DNA of 39,841 nt from Candidatus Yonathbacteria bacterium RIFCSPLOWO2_01_FULL_47_33b (lineage in GTDB: Bacteria; Patescibacteriota; Minisyncoccia; Phycocordibacterales; UBA1550): positions 1-39,841 of the forward strand of contig MHUW01000022.1 of NCBI GenBank assembly GCA_001823575.1, given 5' to 3'. Numbering within the stretch: the stretch's first letter is position 1; the number at the start of each line of letters is the position of its first letter. The notes beneath the pieces were generated by a model. The model saw only the letters and a program-made list of their open reading frames with translations. It was not told the origin of the DNA and made no database searches. Below are positions 32,909-39,841 of this stretch, piece after piece. The translations under genes were made by a program, and so were the position numbers.

Positions 32909-33460
32909 ATGGTTAAAAAGAAAAAACCTCTCCCTTCAAAAATCCCCGAGGATCTACGCCTTGAAAAAATTTCGGTCAACGCGACAAGGTGGATTGGTTC
33001 TATCGAGTCCCTCATCGTACACACCGCTCTTTTTGCAGGGATGTTCTCTCTTTCCTTTTTTGGGTTTGATGTCGACAAAATACTACTCGTTCTCACCACC
33101 ATTCTCTCTCTTGAGGCAATATACCTTGCAATCTTCATTCAAATGACAGTAAATAGAAACACGATGCAGTTGCGTGAGGTTGAAAAAGACATTGAGGAGA
33201 TTTCGGAGGATATCGAAGACATTCAAGAAGATGTGGAGGAGATTTCGGAGGATATCGAAGACATTCAAGAAGATGTGGAAGAGATTTCGGAGGATATCGA
33301 AGACATTCAAGAAGATGTGGAAGAGATTTCGGAAGACGAGGAGCAAGAAGTAAAAGAAGAGGAGCTCGCAAAAAAAGAAAACAAACTTGCTCTCGCAAAA
33401 CTCGAAAAGACGCTCGCAAGCCTGCTCAAGGAAATCGAGGAACTCAAAAAGAAGAAATAA
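32909..33460 (+). CDS. DUF1003-like membrane protein with long acidic coiled coil
   Basis: 183 residues from ATG 32909, chosen over an upstream start inside the promoter. Two spans at about 34-52 (LIVHTALFAGMFSLSFFGF) and 58-77 (ILLVLTTILSLEAIYLAIFI) with LSLEAIYLAIFIQMTVNRNT resemble DUF1003. An acidic coiled coil of three perfect 14-residue repeats (EEISEDIEDIQEDV) follows, with Ile/Val at heptad spacing, then a Lys/Glu helix. Likely forms a cytoplasmic rod. Divergent from the four-span gene and convergent with relBE copy 2. Confidence 0.75.
   Translation: MVKKKKPLPSKIPEDLRLEKISVNATRWIGSIESLIVHTALFAGMFSLSFFGFDVDKILLVLTTILSLEAIYLAIFIQMTVNRNTMQLREVEKDIEEISEDIEDIQEDVEEISEDIEDIQEDVEEISEDIEDIQEDVEEISEDEEQEVKEEELAKKENKLALAKLEKTLASLLKEIEELKKKK
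33194..33319 (+). repeat. Three 42-bp tandem repeats in the coiled-coil gene
   Basis: Units 33194-33235, 33236-33277 and 33278-33319 are nearly identical, with a partial fourth. 42 bp is 14 codons or two heptads, so unit changes keep the frame and lengthen the rod. Confidence 0.9.
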
Positions 33461-33487
33461 AAAAAAGCCCCACGATGGGGCTTTTTT
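33461..33487. terminator. Two-way terminator between convergent genes
   Basis: AAAAAAGCCCCA (33461-33472) pairs with TGGGGCTTTTTT (33476-33487) around CGA. It serves the coiled-coil gene (+) and the toxin (-); its last bases overlap the toxin stop at 33486. Confidence 0.9.
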
Positions 33488-33755
33488 AAATCCGCTTATT
33501 AACTAACGTGTACACAACTGAACGATGTGCAATGAGGATAATGAACACTTCTTTTTTCTTCAGTTGGAATATGATGCGGTAGTCGCCAACTCGTAGACTT
33601 CTCAGTCCTGCAAGCGAAAACTGGAGCGGTTTTCCAAAAAAATCTGGTGAATTTGTGAGCTTTTCTTCAATTGCTTTTTTGATAGCATTTTTGTGAGAGG
33701 ATGAAATAATTGAAATATCATCCACTATTTTTTTGTGATAGGTGATTTCGAACAT
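33486..33755 (-). CDS. relE: RelE/ParE-family toxin, copy 2
   Basis: 89 residues, 75 matching the toxin at 4270-4539 by eye. The basic core LRSLRVGDYRIIFQLKKKEV is unchanged; differences are mostly conservative and concentrated at SSSHKNAIKKAI, LTNSPDF and the C-terminus (VYTLVNKRI). It starts 3 bp after its antitoxin. The active-site region looks intact, so both copies may be functional. Confidence 0.85.
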   Translation of the reverse strand: MFEITYHKKIVDDISIISSSHKNAIKKAIEEKLTNSPDFFGKPLQFSLAGLRSLRVGDYRIIFQLKKKEVFIILIAHRSVVYTLVNKRI

Positions 33756-33758
33756 ACC

Positions 33759-33983
33759 TTACTTCCCCCATACATCAGCATGAGTGAGCTTCTTCCCTTT
33801 TTCTTTCAACCTATTCTCGCCCAATAAACTAAAGGCTTTATCCTCTTCCATCATAAGTGAGATATTGAGTAGCTCGCTTATCTTTGTCGCCTCAGGCACG
33901 CGGTCACGCTTCGCGATTTGGGTGATGAGCTTTTCGACATCAGGTGCAAGGGTTATATTCAATCTTCGTTTTGTGGTAGCCAT
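33759..33983 (-). CDS. relB: RelB-like antitoxin, copy 2
   Basis: 74 residues, 66 matching copy 1. The DNA-binding N-terminus MATTKRRLNITLAP is identical, so it should read the same operator; the toxin-facing tail differs at AD/GE and TE/AD. Leaderless-type start at 33983. Confidence 0.85.
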   Translation of the reverse strand: MATTKRRLNITLAPDVEKLITQIAKRDRVPEATKISELLNISLMMEEDKAFSLLGENRLKEKGKKLTHADVWGK

Positions 33984-33989
33984 ACAACA

Positions 33990-34017
33990 AGTGTATCAAA
34001 AGTGTGCCGTTTGTCAA
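33990..34017 (-). promoter_or_regulatory. relBE copy 2 promoter and likely operator
   Basis: TTGACA, 16-bp spacer, TACACT, six bases before ATG 33983, identical to copy 1 over about 31 bp including the ACACTT direct repeat. Confidence 0.7.
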
Positions 34018-34056
34018 TAGGGCTTCCTCAATGCGCCGAATGAGAATGTAAAATTA

Positions 34057-34085
34057 AAATCCCACCAGTCAAGCTGATGGGATTT
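34057..34085. terminator. Terminator after the 117-aa orphan
   Basis: AAATCCCA (34057-34064) pairs with TGGGATTT (34078-34085), with an inner CAG/CTG pair. A T-run follows on the minus strand. Confidence 0.75.
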
Positions 34086-34097
34086 CTGTCGAGGGGA

Positions 34098-34451
34098 TTA
34101 CATATCCCCTAATAAACTAAGTCGCTGAAGTTCTTCCCCTCTCGCAATTAGGTATGGCTCGAGTTCTTTCCCTGTCAACATCTTTTCACCTGGCTTTAGC
34201 AATTTACGCCGAAGCTGGCGCTTAAGCAGATGCCCATTTTTGTCATAGTGGTGGACAATTTGGTGCCATCCCCCCACACAAACAAGAACTTCGTCTTTAT
34301 CTAGGAGACCAAAACGTTTGCCAAAATCGGCATAAAAATGCCCCTCTTTTTCAACCCCATTCGTCCCGGGTGTGTGATAAGAGTGGCAGAGCCGAAAAAA
34401 AATGCTAACTACCACATCAATACGACCAAACATTTTTTGTAAAAGATTCAT
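34098..34451 (-). CDS. 117-aa protein of unknown function
   Basis: Not recognised. MNLLQKMFGRIDVVVSIFFR is followed by a His/Cys-containing stretch (RLCHSYHTPG), a hydrophobic strand (DEVLVCVGGWHQIVHHY) and a basic segment (LLKRQLRRKLLKPGEK). ATG 34451 is supported by AAGGAG six bases upstream, a strong ribosome site rare in this window. Upstream TTGACT and TAGTAT boxes (34520 side) give a leader of about 50 nt. Separate unit with its own terminator. Confidence 0.65.
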   Translation of the reverse strand: MNLLQKMFGRIDVVVSIFFRLCHSYHTPGTNGVEKEGHFYADFGKRFGLLDKDEVLVCVGGWHQIVHHYDKNGHLLKRQLRRKLLKPGEKMLTGKELEPYLIARGEELQRLSLLGDM

Positions 34452-34538
34452 TTAAATCTCCTTTGTGTTGAGGAACATTTTCAATGCCTAGTGAGAATAC
34501 TACTATAATATGAATGGAAGTCAACTTGCTGTTAGTCT

Positions 34539-35636
34539 CTAAATCCTAAACTCAATCACGTCGCCGTCTTTGACGATATATTCTTTGCCTTCGATGCGTA
34601 CAAGGCCTTTTTCGCGGGCAGCGCCGTATGAGCCAGCATCGAGGAGGTCTTTCCAGAATACCACCTCTGCGCGAATGAACTTATCCTTAAAATCCGTGTG
34701 AATTGCCATACCTGCAACGGGGGCCGTACTTCCCTTCTTAATCGTCCATGCGCGTGTTTCCACTTCACCCGTGGTGAAGTACGTATCCAGTCCGAGCATC
34801 TCGTAGCTTTTTCGGATGAGGTCGTTTACACCGTCATCCTTTACCCCAAGCTCTGCGCGGAACATCTCCTTTTCCTCGCCCTCAAGCTGCGACAGGTCGT
34901 GCTCGACACCCGCGTCCACCACCACATAATGCGCATTTAGGCTTTTTATGTATGCGAGGAGCGCTGTGTAGCGTGGATCGTTCATCTCGTCGAGATTTTT
35001 TCCACCCGCTTTTTTATTCAAAACGTAGAGAATAGGCTTCATCGTGAGGAGGTGCATATTCCTTACAAAAATCTGCTCGTCATCTACGAGGGCAACCGAA
35101 CGCGCGAGGTGCGCCTGTTTGAGAGCTGCGGAAATCCTTTGAAGCACATCTTTTTCTTTGGCAGCCTCTTTGTCGCCGCGCTTTACATCTTTTTCAATAT
35201 TCGCAAGACGTTTTGTCACCGTCTGGTCATCTGCAAGGACGAGCTCGAGATTAATGGTTTCAATATCTGACATAGGATCAACTGCACCGTGCACATGAAT
35301 GACATTGTCATCTTCAAAAATACGCACGACTTCGGCTATCGCGTCCGTCTCACGGATGTGGGAAAGAAATTGATTACCCAAACCCTCGCCTTCACTCGCT
35401 CCTTTTACCAGACCGGCGATATCGACAAACTCTACTGCCGCAGGAATTATTTTTTTTGTCTTTGAAAACTCAGAAAGCTTGTAGAGGCGTTCATCAGGCA
35501 CCGCAACAACCCCGACCGAGGGGTCGATGGTACAAAACGGATAATTCTCCGCGGGGACAGATTTTTTAGTGAGGGCATTAAAAAGCGTTGACTTGCCCAC
35601 ATTGGGAAGCCCCACGATGCCGATTGCGAGTGCCAT
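34539..35636 (-). CDS. ychF: Ribosome-binding ATPase YchF
   Basis: Obg-family P-loop protein that prefers ATP. 365 residues: G1 GLPNVGKST (9-17), G3 DIAGLVKGASEGEGLGNQFL, the LYVLNKK-type G4 replacing NKxD, a helical hairpin insertion, and the C-terminal TGS-like domain with AIHTDFKDKFIRAEV and KEYIVKDGDVIEFRI. Starts 3 bp after a 74-aa gene. Confidence 0.97.
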   Translation of the reverse strand: MALAIGIVGLPNVGKSTLFNALTKKSVPAENYPFCTIDPSVGVVAVPDERLYKLSEFSKTKKIIPAAVEFVDIAGLVKGASEGEGLGNQFLSHIRETDAIAEVVRIFEDDNVIHVHGAVDPMSDIETINLELVLADDQTVTKRLANIEKDVKRGDKEAAKEKDVLQRISAALKQAHLARSVALVDDEQIFVRNMHLLTMKPILYVLNKKAGGKNLDEMNDPRYTALLAYIKSLNAHYVVVDAGVEHDLSQLEGEEKEMFRAELGVKDDGVNDLIRKSYEMLGLDTYFTTGEVETRAWTIKKGSTAPVAGMAIHTDFKDKFIRAEVVFWKDLLDAGSYGAAREKGLVRIEGKEYIVKDGDVIEFRI

Positions 35637-35639
35637 ATA

Positions 35640-35864
35640 TTATTTGAGTACCTTCTGAAGCTCTGCCTGGTGTGCGCGCATTACCTCCATTGATGCTGCG
35701 GCCTGTGAGCGTCCGCTCTTAATCTTTGCTTGGATTTCATCACCAATCTTTTTGAAAAGCTCGGGGTTCTTTTCCACCAGCATAATAATACGGTCTACCT
35801 CAGAGTCAGGGACCCCTTTGAGCTGGCTCTTGATCATTTTCTTGAGTAAAAATTCTTTAAACAT
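35640..35864 (-). CDS. 74-aa helical protein upstream of ychF
   Basis: Not recognised. All-helical by appearance (MFKEFLLKKMIKSQLKGVPD, VDRIIMLVEKNPELFKKIGD, then an Ala/Gln helix). Its stop is 3 bp before ychF, so the two are probably co-translated. Conserved small helical proteins of this sort occur in CPR genomes, but no role is known to me. Confidence 0.7.
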   Translation of the reverse strand: MFKEFLLKKMIKSQLKGVPDSEVDRIIMLVEKNPELFKKIGDEIQAKIKSGRSQAAASMEVMRAHQAELQKVLK

Positions 35865-35902
35865 ATGTTGGGATAGTAACAGAAAATACGAAAAAAATAA
35901 AG

Positions 35903-36709
35903 CTAATCAAAGAGGCCGCCTTTTGGTTTTGTTTTTACCGTTTGTGTAGTGCGAAATTCTTGCTGTACATCACGAGCCGCTTTGCGGTACGAACAGAAAT
36001 CGCATTCTTCCCCTACTGCCGGTATCTCGTTTGTCTCGAGACACTTTTTGATTTCTAGGAGGGTTGCGTCAATCCATTCGGTTTGCCCCGTGCAAGGAAT
36101 GAGCGTTACATCGAATTCTAACTGCCCATCAAATGCCTCCTTGTCGGTCGTCGCATTTGCATATACAAAATATCCCGTGTCAGATACCTTGAAGCCGTTC
36201 TTGCGGAGGAGCCACTGATAGATACCCATCTGCCTTTTGTACGACTCTTCCCACGATGAATCGGCGAGTGTTTCAATGGCGCCGTCTTTTGAAGTGGCTT
36301 TGTAATCAACTACCATAAGCTCACCATCAGGATTGACCCATATGTCATCAACCGCTCCTGAAATCACAAAACCTGTCTGAGGGTCTTTGTACTCAATCCC
36401 TTCAAAATTTTCTCGCCAAGTGTCCATATTTTTATGAACAAACGGTACGGCATCTACGCCATACTTTTGCATCAACGGGTGCGCTGTTTTGCTGACACGA
36501 TGTGCGTCAAACTCTTTTTTGAAAAGGGTGTCGACCGCAATGTTAATCGTGAATGCAGGTCCACGAGGTCGTGCGGTGCCAAGCTTGTTATCAATAAAAA
36601 AACAACGAGGGCACTCAGTAAAAAGCTCTATCTTTGAACGAGAGAGTCGCCAACGAGGTCCGCCATAATTCCAATCTGGTTTTCGGTGTGGTTTGTAGTA
36701 GCTCGACAT
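35903..36709 (-). CDS. PD-(D/E)xK nuclease, RecB/Cas4-like with cysteine cluster
   Basis: 268 residues. Acidic and lysine residues of the nuclease core: Asp121/122 (ISGAVDDIWV), Asp135 and Lys137 (VVDYKATS), with QMGIYQWLLR supplying the Gln-xxx-Tyr motif (Q160, Y164). Cys33, Cys36 (TECPRCFF) and Cys236, Cys239 (ECDFCSYR) fit an iron-sulfur cluster as in Cas4 and AddB. Expected to cut single-stranded DNA ends. No CRISPR array is in the window. Downstream of a DEDD exonuclease gene by 23 bp, so they probably act together in DNA repair. Confidence 0.88.
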   Translation of the reverse strand: MSSYYKPHRKPDWNYGGPRWRLSRSKIELFTECPRCFFIDNKLGTARPRGPAFTINIAVDTLFKKEFDAHRVSKTAHPLMQKYGVDAVPFVHKNMDTWRENFEGIEYKDPQTGFVISGAVDDIWVNPDGELMVVDYKATSKDGAIETLADSSWEESYKRQMGIYQWLLRKNGFKVSDTGYFVYANATTDKEAFDGQLEFDVTLIPCTGQTEWIDATLLEIKKCLETNEIPAVGEECDFCSYRKAARDVQQEFRTTQTVKTKPKGGLFD

Positions 36710-36732
36710 ATAGGTACTATTCTAACACAAGA

Positions 36733-37440
36733 CTACGCCTTGATATAATCCTTCCATTTCAGATAAAGTTCACGCGTTGCATGCAGGTCGCGGGCGTTGT
36801 AACGGGCGATTTCGATAAATTTTTTAGCATGAAAAAGCTTACCGACATCATCGCCCGTTACCCCATCAATTTTCGGACTCTTGATACCGAACGCACGACA
36901 CCACAGATGCAGACTTCCCTTGCGACGCACAGCTCCGTAAAAGGTGAGCTGATCGAGAAGGTCAACATGCTTGGCCTTGAAGATCTGACTCTTCAGGTAG
37001 CGGTTTGACATCAAGTCCTTCGTGGGCTTGATACCATGCACGGCTGAGCGGATGACCAGAAATGGCACATCAAATCCCCTGCCGTTGAAACTCACAAATT
37101 CATCGTACTCGGCGACGCCTTTCCAAAAAAGCGTGAGCATTTCTTTTTCGGTCATCGGCTTGAACTTGATGCCCTCAACTTCTGTTACCTCTTCTTTTAC
37201 GCCTGGCGTTTGATAGTACACAGCGCCTTTACCACGCTCGTGATCAAGGACACCGATTGCCGCAATCTCGCCCGTGAGCGGAGAAAAGCCCAGCCCATTT
37301 TTCAAATCCTCGAGAGCCGCCTCGTATCCCTCTGCGGGTGTCTCCTTTTTTATCCAGCGCGTGAGGACGTCCTGTGTCGCGGTATCAAGCGCGTCAAAAT
37401 CTTCGCCGACCGTCTCTATGTCAAAAATGAGGGTGCTCAT
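36733..37440 (-). CDS. DEDD-type 3'-5' exonuclease (PolB exo2-like)
   Basis: 235 residues from ATG 37440, chosen because the longer frame overlaps the CAP-protein gene. Exonuclease motifs: Asp7/Glu9 in IFDIET, Asp124 in NGRGFDVPFL, Asp160 in HVDLLDQL, and Asp218 in YNARDLHATREL. It lacks polymerase domains. It starts 2 bp after the CAP gene stop. Confidence 0.88.
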   Translation of the reverse strand: MSTLIFDIETVGEDFDALDTATQDVLTRWIKKETPAEGYEAALEDLKNGLGFSPLTGEIAAIGVLDHERGKGAVYYQTPGVKEEVTEVEGIKFKPMTEKEMLTLFWKGVAEYDEFVSFNGRGFDVPFLVIRSAVHGIKPTKDLMSNRYLKSQIFKAKHVDLLDQLTFYGAVRRKGSLHLWCRAFGIKSPKIDGVTGDDVGKLFHAKKFIEIARYNARDLHATRELYLKWKDYIKA

Positions 37441-37442
37441 GA

Positions 37443-38480
37443 TTAGTGAGTTGCCGTACCTGCGGCGGCAATACAATTATTAAATGCCTGCACGGTCAGA
37501 TTGTATTCAACAACCATAGTGCGGGTATCTACGACCAATGCGTTGTACGGCTGCACTAGTGCATTGAATTCATTGACATATGTATTGTAGTTGGGATCGT
37601 TTGTGGGGAGCGCCTCGATAAATGCTTTCTTGCTTTCGAGAATAGCCGCCCTGCTGGTGACCTCAAGGTTATTGATGTCGATTTGAGTCTTTTTTTGTGT
37701 ATCGATTGCGGGGCACGATGAAAGCGGCATACCAAACGCCTGCACGGCGAGCCAGGTTAATCGCCCCTCATACATCCCCCTCCCTACCGCAACGCCTATT
37801 TCCTCATAGTGTTCATTTAAAATATTCGCACGATGCCCAGGACTGTTCATCCATGCTTCGACAAGTTTTTCATCACTCGCAAAATCTCCGAGCGCAAGGT
37901 TCTCTCCAACGATGACAAAGTTGTAGCCCACTGCTTTTGCAATATCACTCGGACCTACACCCGTCGGTGATTCATGTTCAAAGTATTGTTTAGCGAACAT
38001 GTCCTCAAGCTTTATCTGCGCATCACGATCAAGCGTGCTGTTTTCAATAAGTGCTGGTAGTCCTCCATTCAGCGAACGCGCACCATTGGTGTACTCGATA
38101 ACTCCACGAACAGAGAGCGTCGTTCCTGTCGGAGTGGATGGTGAGACCGTAATGCGGAGCGGTCCCGGCTCTACAACATTCTGTACGGTTGTTGGTGTCT
38201 TGGTGACAAGGCTTCCATTTGTCGGAACAGGCGCCTGTGCGGTCGAGGCCTTAGGCTCTTCTTGTTTTGGAGTAATCTTTGCGGGAACCTCTATCGTCGT
38301 TTCGGTAGGAGTTTTTGAAACCGGAGTTGGTGACACCTTTTTCGGTACCACTACAACTGCTGGCGTTGTGGTGGGTGCAGCGATACGTGGCTCCGATAAT
38401 CCAAACTGTAAATATGAAAAAATCCCTGCTCCAACAAGGGCGATTATGCCGACGATGAAACTGATAATATTTGCTACCAT
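37443..38480 (-). CDS. Membrane-anchored CAP (SCP/PR1) domain protein
   Basis: 345 residues: an N-terminal anchor (ISFIVGIIALVGAGIFSYL), a Thr/Pro/Val-rich linker of ~75 residues, and a CAP domain (~120-255) with GVIEYTNGARSLNGGLPAL, YFEHESPTG, GENLALGDFASDEKLVEAWM, SPGHRANILN and VQAFG. A helical tail with cysteines (SSCPAID, NNCIAA) follows. Acts outside the membrane; bacterial CAP proteins bind small lipids or act in the envelope, function here unknown. Confidence 0.9.
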   Translation of the reverse strand: MVANIISFIVGIIALVGAGIFSYLQFGLSEPRIAAPTTTPAVVVVPKKVSPTPVSKTPTETTIEVPAKITPKQEEPKASTAQAPVPTNGSLVTKTPTTVQNVVEPGPLRITVSPSTPTGTTLSVRGVIEYTNGARSLNGGLPALIENSTLDRDAQIKLEDMFAKQYFEHESPTGVGPSDIAKAVGYNFVIVGENLALGDFASDEKLVEAWMNSPGHRANILNEHYEEIGVAVGRGMYEGRLTWLAVQAFGMPLSSCPAIDTQKKTQIDINNLEVTSRAAILESKKAFIEALPTNDPNYNTYVNEFNALVQPYNALVVDTRTMVVEYNLTVQAFNNCIAAAGTATH

Positions 38481-38489
38481 GTGAATTAT

Positions 38490-39287
38490 TTACGCAGATT
38501 TGCGCGCCTCGAGGAAAAGGAAGAGCGGAATCTCTTTGCGGGCGCGATCCTCCGCATCCTTGCGCGGACCTTTTTCGCTTTCGCGATGAGAGAGCCACTC
38601 CTCGAGGCGACCCACAGTGAATCCCGCATTCGAGAGTGCCTTGAAGTAATCCTGGAGCGATCGGTGGAACGACACCGTCATAGAAGTCCCTGGCCTGCTG
38701 GGATTCATATCAATCTCAATCTTACTTTCCGACATATAGCGGTCGACCCGGCGGTATTGCGTCTTGGTCGCTTCGTCGAACCCCCACTCGCTCGAACGAG
38801 GGATACGAAACGCGGGATGATTCAGAACAAGAAAAAGTTTCCCTCCTGGTTTCAGAACGCGCATACATTCTTTAAAAACTTTGTGCGGCGCCTCGATGTT
38901 TTGTATCGCAAGCACAATCGAAATCTTTTCAAAATAACCATCCTGAAACAAAGAGAGGTCTTCTGCGGAGTGTACAAAATATTTAATCTCCTTGGGTGAT
39001 TGTTTTTTTGCGAGCGTAATAAGAGGCGCGCCTATGTCGACACCCGTAACATCTGCCCCTGCGGTGTGAAAAATACGCGTAAAGAACCCCTGCCCACACG
39101 CAAGGTCAAGCACACGCTCCCCGTTCTTGATATCCATTAGGCGCACAAGGTTGGGCAAAATAACCTTTGCCTGATAGGTGTCATCGTCCTTTTCGAGGAG
39201 CGCATCGTACCATGCTGCCACGCCACCCCATGATGTCTCTTTTGCCTTTTTTGCTGGTTTTTTCATCCCGTTAGAGTTTTTATTCAT
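38490..39287 (-). CDS. Class I SAM-dependent methyltransferase
   Basis: 265 residues. SAM site VLDLACGQGFFTRIFHTAGA (near 59-78), the acidic GVDIGAPLI loop, and VLKPGGKLFLVLNHPAFRIP strand. The substrate is not evident; UbiE/BioC-like enzymes look similar. The first seven codons (MNKNSNG) pair with an upstream inverted-repeat arm, and ATG at codon 8 is an alternative start. First gene of the series running to ychF. Confidence 0.85.
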   Translation of the reverse strand: MNKNSNGMKKPAKKAKETSWGGVAAWYDALLEKDDDTYQAKVILPNLVRLMDIKNGERVLDLACGQGFFTRIFHTAGADVTGVDIGAPLITLAKKQSPKEIKYFVHSAEDLSLFQDGYFEKISIVLAIQNIEAPHKVFKECMRVLKPGGKLFLVLNHPAFRIPRSSEWGFDEATKTQYRRVDRYMSESKIEIDMNPSRPGTSMTVSFHRSLQDYFKALSNAGFTVGRLEEWLSHRESEKGPRKDAEDRARKEIPLFLFLEARKSA

Positions 39288-39366
39288 TTAATCAGTAAAC
39301 TAAGTAATTTGCTAGCCGTATAACAACATCTTACCCCATCAGAGATTAGTAAAACTCTAACGGGAT
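39265..39366. repeat. 16-bp inverted repeat spanning the methyltransferase leader and first codons
   Basis: ATCCCGTTAGAGTTTT (39265-39280) and its complement (39351-39366) are 70 bases apart. The upstream arm would be at the 5' end of the mRNA, the other covers codons 3-8. Confidence 0.85.
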
Positions 39367-39377
39367 TCATATTGTGC

Positions 39378-39386
39378 AGTATACCA
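39378..39386 (-). promoter_or_regulatory. Extended -10 promoter of the methyltransferase series
   Basis: TGG then TATACT (39378-39383) on the minus strand; no clear -35. Leader of about 85 nt carrying the inverted repeat. Confidence 0.5.
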
Positions 39387-39457
39387 CACCGTACAAAACC
39401 ATCGAGCCATTCACAAAAAAGCCCTTGTGTGGTAGTTTTAAAAAAGATCATACAAAC

Positions 39458-39466
39458 AAAGGAGGT
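39458..39466 (+). promoter_or_regulatory. Strong Shine-Dalgarno of the right-edge gene
   Basis: AAAGGAGGT six bases before ATG 39472, nearly the full anti-16S match. An extended -10 (TGG TAGTTT) about 30 bases upstream may drive it. Confidence 0.75.
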
Positions 39467-39471
39467 GTCCC

Positions 39472-39841
39472 ATGAGCTCTCTTATCCAGCCGGCAGCATA
39501 TTTCGCAATGGAAACTCCTGAGTCTGGGAAGATCATACTCAGGGATGAAGTGCCGTCCCCTGAACTTTTTTCCAAGGAAGCAGCGCTTGAATCACTCAGC
39601 TTTGCATTCAAAGAAAAATACATCGACAGCGCGGAACGAGACATTATTGAGCAGCAAATCAACGATTCCCCTCTCCCCGCAAAGCTGTCTATCATAGAAA
39701 AACAGATGTACATCATCAAAGACAACATCGAGGAGATTTTCCAAATACTCGACGAGGAATTTGGCGGAATGGACCCTGATAGCTTTAGCTCAGATGATGG
39801 TGCTAGCCCTGACGGTGTTGGACAACCTACCTCAAAAGGTA
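39472..39841 (+). CDS. Unknown protein, N-terminal 123 residues (runs off right edge)
   Basis: Open to the window end. MSSLIQPAAYFAMETPESGK opens a soluble, acidic, helical protein; a helical pair (IEKQMYIIKDNIEEIFQILD) precedes a Gly/Asp/Ser-rich stretch (MDPDSFSSDDGASPDGVGQP) that looks flexible. No family recognised. Plus strand and strong ribosome site, like the gene at 9368. Confidence 0.65.
   Translation, partial: MSSLIQPAAYFAMETPESGKIILRDEVPSPELFSKEAALESLSFAFKEKYIDSAERDIIEQQINDSPLPAKLSIIEKQMYIIKDNIEEIFQILDEEFGGMDPDSFSSDDGASPDGVGQPTSKG

Noticed and set aside
33194-33319. CRISPR-like array
   Set aside because: The 42-bp units are contiguous without spacers and code for a coiled coil.
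35903-36709. True Cas4 of a CRISPR system
   Set aside because: No cas1/cas2 or repeat array in the window; called Cas4-like only from motifs.
39438-39728. 96-codon minus-strand reading frame at the right edge
   Set aside because: It lies opposite a plus-strand frame with a nearly perfect ribosome site and no stop to the window end; its product looks like a shadow.

Overview
The window looks like chromosome of a Candidatus Patescibacteria (CPR, Parcubacteria-like) bacterium. The clues are a 590-residue alanyl-tRNA synthetase without the C-Ala domain, a compact L13, a DUF8128-type protein, a sigma-region-4/HARE-HTH fusion, an actin-fold ATPase paired with a one-span membrane protein, and short intergenic gaps with nearly every gene on the minus strand. 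UGA is used as an ordinary stop. This placement is inferred from gene content; no 16S rRNA gene is present.

Layout, left to right. 1-312: start of trpS. 437-4120: an A/T-rich minus-strand cassette of DNA methyltransferase, Z1-type ATPase/helicase and a 166-aa protein of unknown fold, probably a restriction-modification-like defence module. 4270-4767: a relBE toxin-antitoxin pair bracketed by a 48-bp direct repeat of the dnaJ 3' end. 4817-8513: grpE-dnaK-dnaJ. 8568-9171: an NYN RNase gene with a possible antisense small RNA over its end. 9368-10078: a plus-strand TPR-like orphan. 10463-14753: rpmJ-rpsM-rpsK-rpsD-rpoA-rplQ-rplM-rpsI, with infA upstream. 14805-17331: FtsA/PilM-like ATPase plus membrane protein. 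17411-18002: vapBC. 18078-21000: a large secreted beta-helix/SGNH-hydrolase/peptidoglycan-binding protein whose start is split from its body by an (AG)11 tract. 21043-29596: alaS, a small membrane protein, an MgtC-like protein, an ATP-cone/Mrr-like nuclease, mnmA-mltG-DUF8128, and the sigma4-HARE regulator. 29697-33460: leuS and two membrane proteins. 33486-33983: a second, closely related relBE. 34098-39287: an orphan, then a methyltransferase-CAP-exonuclease-nuclease-74 aa-ychF series. 39472-end: a plus-strand orphan running off the edge.

The strongest candidate for something undescribed is the (AG)11 tract at 20971-20992. It lies between an ATG and an otherwise intact signal peptide. With 11 units the gene is out of frame; with 12 or 9 units it reads through. 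This is the layout of a slipped-strand phase-variable surface protein. A second window-wide pattern is that many minus-strand genes have a recognisable -10 box ending 6-10 nt before the ATG, which suggests leaderless or nearly leaderless mRNAs, whereas a few plus-strand or orphan genes carry strong Shine-Dalgarno sequences. Long perfect inverted repeats often sit directly against these promoters. Two relBE copies 29 kb apart share about 31 bp of identical promoter/operator sequence.

All functional calls come from reading the translated sequence and recognising motifs. No search or folding program was run.
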